DNA of 64,000 nt from CAVXYG01 sp963706835 (GCA_963706835.1 CAVPOB010000012.1:1-64000), one strand, 5' to 3'. Numbered from the stretch's first letter, positions 52,579 to 61,274 are shown. Numbers and translations: made by a program. The notes: generated from the letters alone by a model not told the origin.

Positions 52579-53703
52579 ATGCTGCTGCCCACGGCGGTCA
52601 CGGCCGCTACCGAGTCGCCGCAAGCAGTGACCAACGCGTTCGGGACTACTGCCTGGACGATCACACTGGCGCTGGTGTTCGGGCTGTTCCTGCTCGACTT
52701 CGTCCATGCCAAGCGCAACCCCCACGAGGTGGGCATGCGCGAGGCCGGCATCTGGACGATCGTCTACATCACCCTTGCCGTCGTCTTCGGGCTGACGCTG
52801 AACTTCTGGGGCCCCGAGCAGAGCGAGCAGGCGCTAGCCAGCGATGGCGGCTGGACCCTGCAATACCTGGCGGGCTACATCACCGAGAAGAGCCTCTCGG
52901 TGGACAACTTGTTCGTCTTCGTCCTCGTCTTCGGTGCTTTCGCGGTGCCCAAGGTCTATCAGCAGGAAGTGCTGATGATCGGCATCGTCATCGCGCTGAT
53001 CCTGCGGCTGATCTTCATCCTGATCGGTGCTGCGGCCCTCGCCCAGTTCTCCTGGCTGTTCTACTTCTTCGGCGCCTTCCTCATCTACAGCGCCATCAAG
53101 CTCATGACGAACCACGGCGCCGAGGGCAACCCCGCGGACAACAAGATGGTGAAGTTGGCCGAGCGGGTCATCCCGACGACGAGCGAATACCACGATGGCA
53201 AGTTCTTCGCCAAGATCGACGGGCGGCGCGTGGCGACCCCGTTGTTCCTGGTGGTCATCGCGATCTTCGTGGCGGACCTGATGTTCGCGATGGACTCGAT
53301 CCCGGCCATCTTCGGTCTGACCAGCGAGCCGTACATCGTCTTCACCGCCAACGCGTTCGCGCTGATGGGGCTGCGGCCGATGTTCTTCCTGCTGGATGGG
53401 CTGCTGGACCGCTTGGTCTACCTCACCTACGGCCTGGCCGTCATCCTGGGCTTCATCGGCGTGAAGCTGCTGCTGCACGCGATGCACGAGTCCGGGTTCG
53501 ATGTGCCGGAGATCGGCACGTTCCAGTCGCTGGTGGTCATCATCGGGGTGCTCGTCGTCACCGTGCTGGCATCGCTGTGGAAGATCCGCCATGACCCCGA
53601 TGCGATGGCCGAGCACGATCTCACCGGCCACCACCACGGTGAGGGCGCGGCGCTGGAGGAGATGGACCGCCAGGCCCACCGCGACCACCCCGGCAACGAG
53701 TAG
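52579..53703 (+). CDS. TerC-family integral membrane protein
   Basis: This is a 374-residue membrane protein. The ATG at 52579 is chosen because GGAGG lies 5 nt upstream; earlier in-frame ATGs would place that site inside the gene. About eight membrane helices span residues 18-330. The two TerC signatures are present: YITEKSLSVDNLFVFVLVF and FVADLMFAMDSIPAIFGLT, with conserved acidic residues in the membrane. TerC proteins are linked to tellurite resistance and to manganese export or metal loading of secreted proteins. The C-terminal tail is His-rich (HDLTGHHHGEG). No yybP-ykoY riboswitch fits in the short leader. Confidence 0.93.
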   Translation: MLLPTAVTAATESPQAVTNAFGTTAWTITLALVFGLFLLDFVHAKRNPHEVGMREAGIWTIVYITLAVVFGLTLNFWGPEQSEQALASDGGWTLQYLAGYITEKSLSVDNLFVFVLVFGAFAVPKVYQQEVLMIGIVIALILRLIFILIGAAALAQFSWLFYFFGAFLIYSAIKLMTNHGAEGNPADNKMVKLAERVIPTTSEYHDGKFFAKIDGRRVATPLFLVVIAIFVADLMFAMDSIPAIFGLTSEPYIVFTANAFALMGLRPMFFLLDGLLDRLVYLTYGLAVILGFIGVKLLLHAMHESGFDVPEIGTFQSLVVIIGVLVVTVLASLWKIRHDPDAMAEHDLTGHHHGEGAALEEMDRQAHRDHPGNE

Positions 53704-53775
53704 CGCTCAGTTCGCCGCGGGGCTCCGCTCGCGGCAGCGCTCAATCCGTCGCAGCGCTCGGTTCGCCCGCAGCGT

Positions 53776-54198
53776 TCAGTTCGCGGCGGGGAGCGGCCCG
53801 AGCAACGGCTCAGCCTCGGTCCAGCGGGCGATCTCGCAGCCGTTGGTCAAGTTGTACGCCGCATCGACGTCCTCTCCATTCCAGGTGCCGGTGACGGTCG
53901 CTGTCGCCGGGCCCCGGTATTCCTGCGTGCAGGCGACGTCGTCCGGCACCGGCGCAAAGGGATCCGTGCCTGCCAGCCGGGCATCGGCCAGGAATCCGCA
54001 GGCCGCCCCCGGGTTCGGGTGTGAGCCGCCGTCCGGGTCGCAGGTGAGCGTCCAGATGTCCGGCGGGATGCCGGCATCAAGCGTCACGGTGATCGTGAGG
54101 TCGGTGGAACCTGGTTCGTCACTGGCGCCGGTGCTGCAGGCGGCCACCAGGATGAGCGAGCCGATCGCCGTCGAGGCGGCACGCGGGAACGGGAGCAT
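53776..54198 (-). CDS. Lipoprotein resembling Streptomyces subtilisin inhibitor (SSI)
   Basis: This 140-residue precursor has a signal peptide with lipobox (IGSLILVAAC) and a mature domain of about 110 residues. The four cysteines after the lipobox match the SSI pattern: WTLTCDPDGGSHPNPGAACG for the first disulfide, then DVACTQEYRGPATATVTGTW and TNGCEIARW for the second. In SSI the reactive P1 residue is two positions after the third cysteine. Here that gives Gln (C-T-Q-E), unlike the Met or Lys of known inhibitors. TACGGT ends 6 bp before the ATG (leaderless). The subtilase gene at 55007-56955 on the same strand is a natural candidate target. Confidence 0.75.
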   Translation of the reverse strand: MLPFPRAASTAIGSLILVAACSTGASDEPGSTDLTITVTLDAGIPPDIWTLTCDPDGGSHPNPGAACGFLADARLAGTDPFAPVPDDVACTQEYRGPATATVTGTWNGEDVDAAYNLTNGCEIARWTEAEPLLGPLPAAN

Positions 54199-54317
54199 GC
54201 CGACACCGTAGATCCCGGCTGCACGGGTGCGCCAATCCGCTCGATGCTGCGGGAGTGGGTGGCGGCGCGGTGCTGGGGCATCGTGGTTTCCGCACGTTGG
54301 GCCCGCGGAGCTCGGGG

Positions 54318-54381
54318 CTGCGGGGCTGCGGGGCTGCGGTGCTGCGGTGCTGCGGTGCTGCGGGGCTGCGGGGCTGCGGGT
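54318..54381 (+). repeat. 8-bp microsatellite, CTGCGGKG x 8
   Basis: Eight uninterrupted units of CTGCGGGG or CTGCGGTG begin at 54318 and recur every 8 bp. The order is G, G, T, T, T, G, G, then a last unit ending CTGCGGGT. It lies 50 bp before the first GGGTGCA element. Confidence 0.9.
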
Positions 54382-54431
54382 GGTGATCAGTGGGCCAGCG
54401 CGTCCCGCGGTGCCCCTTGAGCCCGCGGCTC

Positions 54432-54594
54432 TGCACCCGGTTCGGGGGTCTGCACCCGAGGCGGGGGTTGGACGGGTGTCTGTGGAGCGATGCCTGCACC
54501 CGGTCCGGGGGTTTGCACCCGAGGCGGGGGTTGGAGAAGCCAATTCCGGCCTCGGCAGCCCCCGCGCCGGGTGCAGACCCCCAATCCGGGTGCA
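54432..54594. repeat. Paired GGGTGCA elements, second locus
   Basis: Two elements in the TGCACCC orientation (heptamers at 54432/54451 and 54495/54514) are 63 bp apart. One follows in the GGGTGCA orientation (54569/54588), and the next element, which opens the array at 54632, is again 63 bp further. Within each pair the spacing is 19 bp. The flanks of the first two share GAGGCGGGGGTTGGA. The layout mirrors 44741-44965. Confidence 0.9.
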
Positions 54595-54631
54595 AGCTTG
54601 CCCATGCTGCGGCCCCGGTAGCCCCCGCACC

Positions 54632-54809
54632 GGGTGCAGACCCCCGCACCGGGTGCAGACGCCGGCACCGGGTGCAGACCCCCGCACCGGGTGCAGACGC
54701 CGGCACCGGGTGCAGACCCCCGCACCGGGTGCAGACGCCGGCACCGGGTGCAGACCCCCGCGCCGGGTGCAGACGCCGGCACCGGGTGCAGACCCCCGCA
54801 CCGGGTGCA
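54632..54809 (+). repeat. Iteron-like tandem array, ten 19-bp units
   Basis: The heptamer GGGTGCA begins at 54632, 54651, 54670, 54689, 54708, 54727, 54746, 54765, 54784 and 54803, an exact 19-bp period. Two unit types alternate, GGGTGCAGACCCCCGCACC and GGGTGCAGACGCCGGCACC, giving a 38-bp higher-order period. One unit has CGCGCC in place of CGCACC near 54760. In every unit GGTGC can pair with GCACC, leaving an 8-nt loop. No coding potential is apparent. Confidence 0.95.
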
Positions 54810-55006
54810 GACCTGTTGGCGGGACCGACTGGGAAGTCCGGCGACCCCTCCGCGAGACCCAGCGCCAGCGACCCCAAGCCCGCGGCACACGGCCGACACC
54901 GCAGCATTGGGGCCGGCCAGGGTGGATCCCAGCGCTAACGGGTCCCCAGCGCCGCGCGAGCGCCAGCCGAGTGCAGCAGTCACGGCGACGTGTCCTGGCG
55001 TGCGCC

Positions 55007-56955
55007 CTACGGGTCGACGAAGTAGCCGTTGAGCGGGGCGGGTGGCGGTGACGGTGAGGGCCACGGCGGCGGCGTCGGCGGGCACGCCGCCGCGGCCGGC
55101 GACGCGCAGTTGCAGGGCGCCTCCGGCGGGCAGCGGTCCCTGCCCGGCGGCGAGCCCGTCGGAGGTGGGGTAGCCGGGCCGGGTGTCGAGCAGCCGGGCC
55201 GGCACGAGGCCGCCGAAGTCGCTGTCGGCGGGGAAGTAGCCGTTGATGTCGGCGATGAGGTGGGTGGTGGCGGAGGTGGCAAGGGTGATGCTGCCGTCGG
55301 TGCCGATGGGGACGATGACGGTGTTGGCGACGGTCTGGCCGGGCTGGTAGTTGAGGTTGCTGGCCAGGGGGCGGCCGGTGCCGGCGGGGTGGGCGGTGAT
55401 GTGGCCGGCGCGGGCGGGGCGGGTGGCGGTGACGGTGAGGGCCACGGCGGCGGCGTCGGCGGGCACGCCGCCGCGGCCGGCGACGCGCAGTTGCAGGGCG
55501 CCTCCGGCGGGCAGCGGTCCCTGCCCGGCGGCGAGCCCGTCGGAGGTGGGGTAGCCGGGCCGGGTGTCGAGCAGCCGGGCCGGCACGAGGCCGCCGAAGT
55601 CGGGAGTCGGATGCTCGGGGCCATTCTCGGGGCCGGCGATCGTCACGGCGTCCAGCGCCCGCACGTCCAGTAGCGGCTCCTGCACGCCGTCACCGGAGTC
55701 ATCGGTCCAGTCGAAGTTGCCGTCTGCTCGGATGCGGCGGTAGAGCCCGGCGACGTCTGAGGCCGATTCCGGGGGATCGGCACTGGCCAGCAGCGCTAGG
55801 CCCCCTGCGACATGCGGAGCCGCTGCGGAGGTCCCGGACAGGGTGTCATAGCTGCCGCGTGCCACCGGGAAGGTGGAGCGAATGCACATCCCCGGTGCGG
55901 CCAGGTCGATGGCGGAACCCCAGTTGGAGAAGTCCGCCAGGGTGTCGTCCTGATCGGGCCGGCAGGTGGGTTCTGCCCGGCCGCCGGGCGCGCCGTCGAA
56001 GTCGGCGAGCGCGGAGACAGTCAGGATGTTGTCGAAGGCGGCGGGGCTGTACCGGCTGGCATCGCCGGCGCCGTTGCCCGCAGCCCCGGCGAGGGCGATG
56101 CCCGCATCCACAGCCCGCTGGATGCCGTCGTAGAAGGCTTTGCTGTAGCCGGATGCGCCGAGACTGATGTTGGCGACCTCAATGGTGGCAGCGTTGGCGA
56201 CGACCCAGTCGAGGCCTGCCAGCGCGGTGGCGACCGTGCCGTCGCCGGCGGCGTCGAGCACCTTCACCGCCCACAGGCGCGCCCCTGGAGCGATGCCGAC
56301 GACTCCGATGCCGTTGTCGAGGGCGCCGATGATGCCAGCCATATGGGTCCCGTGGTAGTGGTCGTCGTGACCGCCGGGCATACATGAGGCCGTTCCTGCC
56401 GCGGACGAGCCGTCGGGGGCGCCGAGGCAGGTCACGCCTGCGACTACGTTGAGGTCCGGGTGCGAAGCATCGATGCCGGTATCGATGACAGCGACGTCGA
56501 CGTCGACGCGGCGATCGTCGGCACCGTCGATCCCGATGGTTGCGTTCGCCTTCCCGAAGGTCCGGCCCACACCGGTCGGGACGCGCTGCGACTGCAGGCC
56601 GAGCGCCTGATCGGGCTCGATGTATGCCACGTCCGGCTGATCGGCGATCTGCGGCAGGGATGACCGCGGCATTGTGATGGCGAATCCGCGTAGCGCGTTG
56701 CTGTACGTCGCCTCGATGGTGCCGCGCCCGCGGCTGGCAGCCTCGGCGGCGGCGATCGGCAGTTGGCTGGCCGGGCCGGGCTTCAGCACGACGATGTAGG
56801 TCTGCGTGTCCTCGGCGCTCGCGCGGCGCGGGCGCGATAGCGAGCAGCACAGCGGCGAGGAGGACCAGGACCGTCGCCGGGCGACCCGCGGAGCCCACGG
56901 GCACCGGATACCGCCGACGGGTCGTCGTCGGCGAGGTTCCGACGTCGCCGCTCAT
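55007..56955 (-). CDS. Secreted subtilisin-like serine protease (S8), frameshifted
   Basis: The ATG at 56955 starts a signal peptide (PATVLVLLAAVLLAIAPA). An indel near 56815 shifts the frame into the I9-type propeptide (LKPGPASQL through QPDVAYIEPDQALGL). The S8 domain has the full triad: Asp in VAVIDTGIDASHPDLN, His in HYHGTHMAGIIGAL, Ser in LSGTSAAAPHVAGGLALL, and the oxyanion Asn in GAAGNGAGD. Two copies of a beta-rich secreted-protein domain follow (GLVPARLLDTRPGYPT through THLIADINGYFP). The second lacks about 55 residues, shifts frame, and ends LNGYFVDP at 55007. A longer continuous frame into the 54.4-kb repeats is an artefact. Confidence 0.85.
55033..55221. repeat. 189-bp direct repeat in the subtilase C-terminus, copy A
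   Basis: As far as I can read, this is identical to 55414-55602, 381 bp away. It encodes the start of the C-terminal domain (from GLVPARLLDTRP to VTATRPA). Copy A is followed by the truncated end of the protein. Nucleotide identity across both copies implies a recent duplication or gene conversion. Confidence 0.85.
55414..55602. repeat. 189-bp direct repeat in the subtilase C-terminus, copy B
   Basis: This is the partner of 55033-55221. It lies in the complete first domain copy, which continues through HITAHPAGTGRPLASNLNYQ to the THLIADINGYF end. Confidence 0.85.
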
Positions 56956-57130
56956 CGCAGCGCGAGGGCTGCGGCCGGTCGCCCATGCGTTGTGGGGGTT
57001 GGTTTCGCTGGTGGCCCGGCGAGTTCCGCGCGACGTATGCGACCGCGGTTCGCACACCGGGCGCCCTGCATCAGCGGCCGCGGTCCCACGCCATGCGCTC
57101 CGGCCAGGTCCGCGCCCGTCGGTACCGGGC

Positions 57131-57781
57131 TCACCAGCCCCGCGCCCGCCACGCGTCGAGATGACTGCGCTCGGCGCCCAGCGTGGTGTCATTGCCATGG
57201 CCGGGATAGATCCACGTTTCATCCGCGAAGCGGTCGAAGACCCGATCGGTGAGGTCGTCCATCAGTTGCGGGAAAGTCTCCGGTGTCGTCCGGCCGGGCC
57301 CGCCGGGGAAGAGCGAGTCGCCGGTGAACAGATGCACGTGCCCCGCCGGATCGTCGTAGGCCAGCGCGATCGAGCCGGCGGTGTGTCCCCGCAGGTGGAT
57401 GACCGACAGCGCGATGTCGCCGAACGCGACCTGGTCGCCATGGCCCAGCTCACGGGTCAGGGGCAACGGCAACAGGTCGGCATCGCCGGGGTGCCCCAAC
57501 ACCGCGGCCCCGGTGGCGGCAACGAGTTCCGGCAGCGCCTGTACGTGGTCGCCGTGGCCGTGCGTCACCACGACGGCCTCTAGCGGCTCCCCGCCGACGA
57601 ACTCCAGCAGGCCATCTGCCGGCCCCGGCGCATCGATCAGCACCGACTTCCCGGTCGACCGACAGCGCAGCAGATACGTGTTGTTGTCCATGGCGCCGAG
57701 CGCGAGCTTGCTGATCACCAGGTCGGTGAGTTCGCGGACCTGCGCGGGCCCTCCCGGCTTGACGTTGCCGTGGTACGTCAT
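57131..57781 (-). CDS. Metallo-beta-lactamase fold hydrolase (glyoxalase II-like)
   Basis: This 216-residue protein starts at ATG 57781 (MTYHGNVKPGGPAQ), with GAGGGAAG just upstream. Metal ligands are visible as VVVTHGHGDHVQALPEL (HxHxDH), the later His in IHLRGHTAGSIALAY, Asp in HLFTGDSLFPGGPGR and the C-terminal His in WIYPGHGNDTTLG. This matches the glyoxalase II-like subgroup found upstream of uvrA in many actinobacteria. The substrate is unknown. It is divergent from uvrA, with 56 bp between the starts. Confidence 0.92.
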   Translation of the reverse strand: MTYHGNVKPGGPAQVRELTDLVISKLALGAMDNNTYLLRCRSTGKSVLIDAPGPADGLLEFVGGEPLEAVVVTHGHGDHVQALPELVAATGAAVLGHPGDADLLPLPLTRELGHGDQVAFGDIALSVIHLRGHTAGSIALAYDDPAGHVHLFTGDSLFPGGPGRTTPETFPQLMDDLTDRVFDRFADETWIYPGHGNDTTLGAERSHLDAWRARGW

Positions 57782-57837
57782 CGCTTCCCTCGATCCGCCC
57801 GACATGCCGCGTCGGGACCCACAGGTAGCCTAAGTCA

Positions 57838-60792
57838 GTGAGCGTGCAGCAGGTCGCCGGTGGGCAGGGAGAGCGCCCAGCCATACGGCAGACCGATCCA
57901 CCAGCGCCCGAGCTTCCGCACCGCGGCTCAGACCGCCTCATCGTGCGCGGGGCCCGCGAGCACAACCTGCGCAACGTCTCCCTGGACCTGCCGCGCGATG
58001 CGCTGATCGTCTTCACCGGGTTGTCCGGATCCGGCAAGTCCAGTCTGGCGTTCGACACGATCTTCGCCGAGGGGCAGCGCCGCTACGTCGAGTCGCTGTC
58101 CGCCTACGCTCGGCAGTTCCTCGGCCAGATGGACAAGCCGGACGTGGACTTCATCGACGGCCTCAGCCCGGCGGTGTCGATCGATCAGAAGTCCACCTCG
58201 CGCAACCCCCGCTCGACGGTGGGGACCGTGACCGAGGTGTACGACTACCTCCGTCTGCTCTACGCGCGCATCGGCCGACCGCATTGCCCGACCTGCGGCC
58301 GGCCCATCAGCCAGCAGACGCCCCAGCAGATCGTCGATCAGGTGCTGGGGCTGGCCGAGGGTACGCGCTTCCAGGTGCTGGCCCCCGTGGTGCGGCAGCG
58401 CAAGGGCGAGTTCGTCGACCTGTTCGGCCAACTACAGGCGGGCGGGTACTCCCGCGCCCTCGTGGACGGTGCCGTGATCAGTCTGGCCGAGCCCCCCAAG
58501 CTGAAGAAGCAGGAGAAGCACGACATCAGCGTCGTGGTGGACCGACTCGTGGTGAAGCCGACTGCGAAGCAGCGCATCACCGACTCGGTCGAGACGGCGC
58601 TGCGATTGGCCGAGGGCGTGGTGGTCCTGGACTTCGTCGATCAGCCCACCGACGACCCGGAGCGCACCCGCACCTTCTCCGAGCATCTGGCCTGCCCGTA
58701 CGACGGCAGTTCCTTCGATGTGCTCGAGCCTCGCTCCTTCTCCTTCAACTCCCCGTTCGGCGCCTGCCCCGGGTGTTCCGGGCTCGGCATCCGCATGCAG
58801 GTCGATCCGGAGTTGATCGTCCCGGACCCGGCGAAGTCGCTGCTGGACGGGGCGATCGCGCCGTGGTCCGGCGCGCACCTGGGGGAGTACTTCCGCCGAC
58901 TCATCACCGCGCTGGCCGAGGACATGGGTTTCGACCCGGACACCGCCTGGCGCGAGCTGCCGGAGGCGGTGCGCCGGACCATGCTGCAGGGCCGCTCGGG
59001 CGTGCTCACCGTCCGGTACCAGAACCGCTACGGCCGCCAGCGCACCTACGACACCACGTTCGAAGGGGCGATCCCCTTCGTGCAGCGCCGCCACGCCGAG
59101 GCGGAATCGGACGCCGCGCGGGAGCGCTTCGAGGGGTACCTGCGGCCGGTCCCCTGTCCGGAATGCCGCGGCGCCCGACTGCGGCCGCACGTCCTCGCCG
59201 TGACGGTGAACGACCGCAACATCGCGGAGGTGGCGGGGCTGCCGATCGGTGCGGCCGCGCAGTGGCTGGCGGACTTGGACCTGACGGCGCGCGAGGAGCA
59301 GATCGCCGGCCGCGTGCTGAAGGAGATCAACGAGCGGCTCCGCTTCCTCATCGATGTGGGGCTGCACTACCTCACGTTGGATCGCGGGGCGGCGAGCCTC
59401 GCTGGCGGTGAGGCCCAGCGCATCCGGTTGGCCACGCAGATCGGCGCCGGCCTGGTCGGCGTGCTCTACGTGCTGGACGAGCCGAGTATCGGCCTGCACC
59501 AGCGCGACAACCGGCGCCTCATCGAGACACTGCTGCGGCTGCGCGATCTCGGCAACACGCTCGTCGTGGTCGAGCACGACGAGGACACGATCAAGGTTGC
59601 CGACTGGATCGTCGATATCGGCCCGGGCGCGGGGGAGCACGGCGGTGAGATCGTCTACTCCGGACCGGTGCCGCAACTGTTGGCGCAGGAGCGGTCCGTC
59701 ACGGCGGACTACCTGGCCGGGCGCCGACAGATCGCGGTGCCGGCCATTCGCCGCCCGCGGGACCCGAAGCGCGTCATCGCCGTGCGCGGCGCCAAGGAGC
59801 ACAACCTGCGCAACGTGACGGCCGAGTTCCCGCTGGGCTGCTTCGTCGCGGTCACCGGTGTGTCCGGCTCGGGCAAGTCGACCTTGGTCAACGACGTGCT
59901 GTACCAGGTGCTGGCCCGCGAGCTGAACGGAGCGCGCACCGTGCCCGGGCGCCATACCCGGGTGACCGGGCTGGAGCTGCTGGACAAGGTCGTGCACGTC
60001 GATCAGTCGCCGATCGGTCGCACGCCCCGCTCCAATCCCGCCACCTACACCGGGCTGTTCGATCACGTCCGCAAACTGTTCGCCCAGACCGAGGAGGCGA
60101 AGGTCCGCGGCTACCTGCCCGGCAGGTTCAGCTTCAACGTCAAGGGCGGTCGGTGCGAGTCCTGCACCGGCGACGGCACCATCAAGATCGAGATGAACTT
60201 CCTGCCGGACGTCTACGTGCCCTGCGACGTCTGCCACGGGGCCCGGTACAACCGCGAAACCCTCGAGGTGCACTACAAGGGCAAGACGATCGCCGAGGTC
60301 CTCGGCATGCCGATCGAGGAGGCGCACGCCTTCTTCGAGCCGATCCCGGCGATCGCCCGCCACCTGAAGACACTGGTGGAGGTCGGCCTCGGCTACGTCC
60401 GGCTCGGGCAGCCCGCAACCACGCTCTCCGGCGGCGAGGCGCAGCGCGTGAAGCTGGCCGCGGAACTGGCCAAGCGCGCTACCGGACGCACGATCTACCT
60501 CCTCGACGAGCCCACCACCGGGCTGCACTTCGAGGACATCCGCAAACTGCTCGGCGTGCTCCACTCGCTGGTGGAGAAGGGCAACACCGTGCTCGTCATC
60601 GAGCACAATCTCGACGTCATCAAGACTGCCGACTGGATCATCGACATGGGCCCGGAGGGGGGAAGCGGCGGCGGCACCGTCGTGGCCGCCGGCACCCCCG
60701 AGCAGGTGGCAGAGGTGCCGCACAGCCATACCGGCGGATTCCTGGCCGAGTTGCTGCTCCCGGCCGGGCGCGGCGCGGCGGTAGTCTCGTGA
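57838..60792 (+). CDS. uvrA: UvrABC system protein A
   Basis: UvrA is the damage-recognition ATPase of excision repair, a 984-residue dimer with two ABC modules. The GTG at 57838 is preceded by TAGCCT ending 6 bp upstream (leaderless). Walker A sequences are FTGLSGSGKSSLAFDTIFAE and VTGVSGSGKSTLVNDVLY, and signatures SLAGGEAQRIRLATQIG and TLSGGEAQRVKLAAELA. The C-terminal zinc finger is CESCTGDG plus CDVCHGAR. A second Cys-rich module is near residues 285-320 (CPYDGSSF, CPGCSGLG). The gene is free of indels. Confidence 0.97.
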   Translation: MSVQQVAGGQGERPAIRQTDPPAPELPHRGSDRLIVRGAREHNLRNVSLDLPRDALIVFTGLSGSGKSSLAFDTIFAEGQRRYVESLSAYARQFLGQMDKPDVDFIDGLSPAVSIDQKSTSRNPRSTVGTVTEVYDYLRLLYARIGRPHCPTCGRPISQQTPQQIVDQVLGLAEGTRFQVLAPVVRQRKGEFVDLFGQLQAGGYSRALVDGAVISLAEPPKLKKQEKHDISVVVDRLVVKPTAKQRITDSVETALRLAEGVVVLDFVDQPTDDPERTRTFSEHLACPYDGSSFDVLEPRSFSFNSPFGACPGCSGLGIRMQVDPELIVPDPAKSLLDGAIAPWSGAHLGEYFRRLITALAEDMGFDPDTAWRELPEAVRRTMLQGRSGVLTVRYQNRYGRQRTYDTTFEGAIPFVQRRHAEAESDAARERFEGYLRPVPCPECRGARLRPHVLAVTVNDRNIAEVAGLPIGAAAQWLADLDLTAREEQIAGRVLKEINERLRFLIDVGLHYLTLDRGAASLAGGEAQRIRLATQIGAGLVGVLYVLDEPSIGLHQRDNRRLIETLLRLRDLGNTLVVVEHDEDTIKVADWIVDIGPGAGEHGGEIVYSGPVPQLLAQERSVTADYLAGRRQIAVPAIRRPRDPKRVIAVRGAKEHNLRNVTAEFPLGCFVAVTGVSGSGKSTLVNDVLYQVLARELNGARTVPGRHTRVTGLELLDKVVHVDQSPIGRTPRSNPATYTGLFDHVRKLFAQTEEAKVRGYLPGRFSFNVKGGRCESCTGDGTIKIEMNFLPDVYVPCDVCHGARYNRETLEVHYKGKTIAEVLGMPIEEAHAFFEPIPAIARHLKTLVEVGLGYVRLGQPATTLSGGEAQRVKLAAELAKRATGRTIYLLDEPTTGLHFEDIRKLLGVLHSLVEKGNTVLVIEHNLDVIKTADWIIDMGPEGGSGGGTVVAAGTPEQVAEVPHSHTGGFLAELLLPAGRGAAVVS

Positions 60793-60812
60793 TCGCCGAA
60801 TGAGGAGGACCC

Positions 60813-61274
60813 ATGACTGAGCATTCCTTGATCCCACCCGTCCAGCGCCGCACGGTGCTGGCAGCCGCTGCTGCCACCGGGTTGCTGGCGGCCTGCGGGA
60901 GCAGCGACGACACCGGCGACAACGGCGCGACCGGGGGTGCCACTGCGCCCTCCGGTGGCGAGGACACCGGCGGCGAGGACACCGGCGGCGAGGTGCTCGC
61001 CGACGTTGCCGACGTGCCGGTCGCGGGCGGCACCGTGAATCGCGACGCCCGGGTCGTGGTCACCCAGCCCGAAGACGGCGACTTCCGCGCGTTCTCCTCG
61101 GTGTGCCCGCACCAGGGATGCGACGTCAGCGGCGTCGACAACAACGTCATCACCTGTGGCTGCCACAACTCGAAGTTCTCCGCCGAGACCGGTGACGTCC
61201 AGTCCGGCCCAGCGCCGCGCGGCCTGGCCGAGATCGATGTCGCTGTCGAGGGCGAGTCGATCGTTCGGGCCTAG
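60813..61274 (+). CDS. Rieske [2Fe-2S] lipoprotein
   Basis: This 153-residue precursor has a twin-arginine-like signal (QRRTVLAAAAATGLLAACGS) that also carries a lipobox (LLAAC). A linker with Asp-Thr-Gly-Gly repeats (GGEDTGGEDTGGE) follows, then a Rieske domain with both ligand boxes (CPHQGC and CGCHNSKF). The Tat signal fits export of a folded Fe-S protein to the outer face of the membrane. The redox partner is unknown. It lies between uvrA and uvrC, as in related genomes, and probably has no repair role. AGGAGG stands 5 nt before the ATG. Confidence 0.93.
   Translation: MTEHSLIPPVQRRTVLAAAAATGLLAACGSSDDTGDNGATGGATAPSGGEDTGGEDTGGEVLADVADVPVAGGTVNRDARVVVTQPEDGDFRAFSSVCPHQGCDVSGVDNNVITCGCHNSKFSAETGDVQSGPAPRGLAEIDVAVEGESIVRA

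Larger units (their letters stand above)
54199..55006. other. Gene-free spacer with three repeat types
   Basis: These 808 bp between the SSI-like gene and the subtilase hold an 8-bp microsatellite (54318-54381), paired GGGTGCA elements (54432-54594) and a ten-copy 19-bp array (54632-54809). Frames through the array give repeated CTRCGGLHPV-type strings that are an artefact of the repeat. The last 190 bp (54816-55006) show nothing recognisable. Confidence 0.75.

Noticed and set aside
54632..54809. CRISPR array
   Set aside because: The units are 19 bp with no unique spacers; every base repeats, and no cas genes are near.
54387..56789. An 800-codon continuous frame joining the subtilase to Cys-rich repeat strings
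   Set aside because: Past 55029 it leaves the domain frame and translates the non-coding 19-bp array. The repeat units are 19 bp, not a multiple of 3, so the protein repeat is an artefact of high GC.
58432..60837. 801-codon open frame on the minus strand
   Set aside because: It is antisense to uvrA, which is unambiguous. The content is an Asp/Val/His-rich mirror of uvrA codons.
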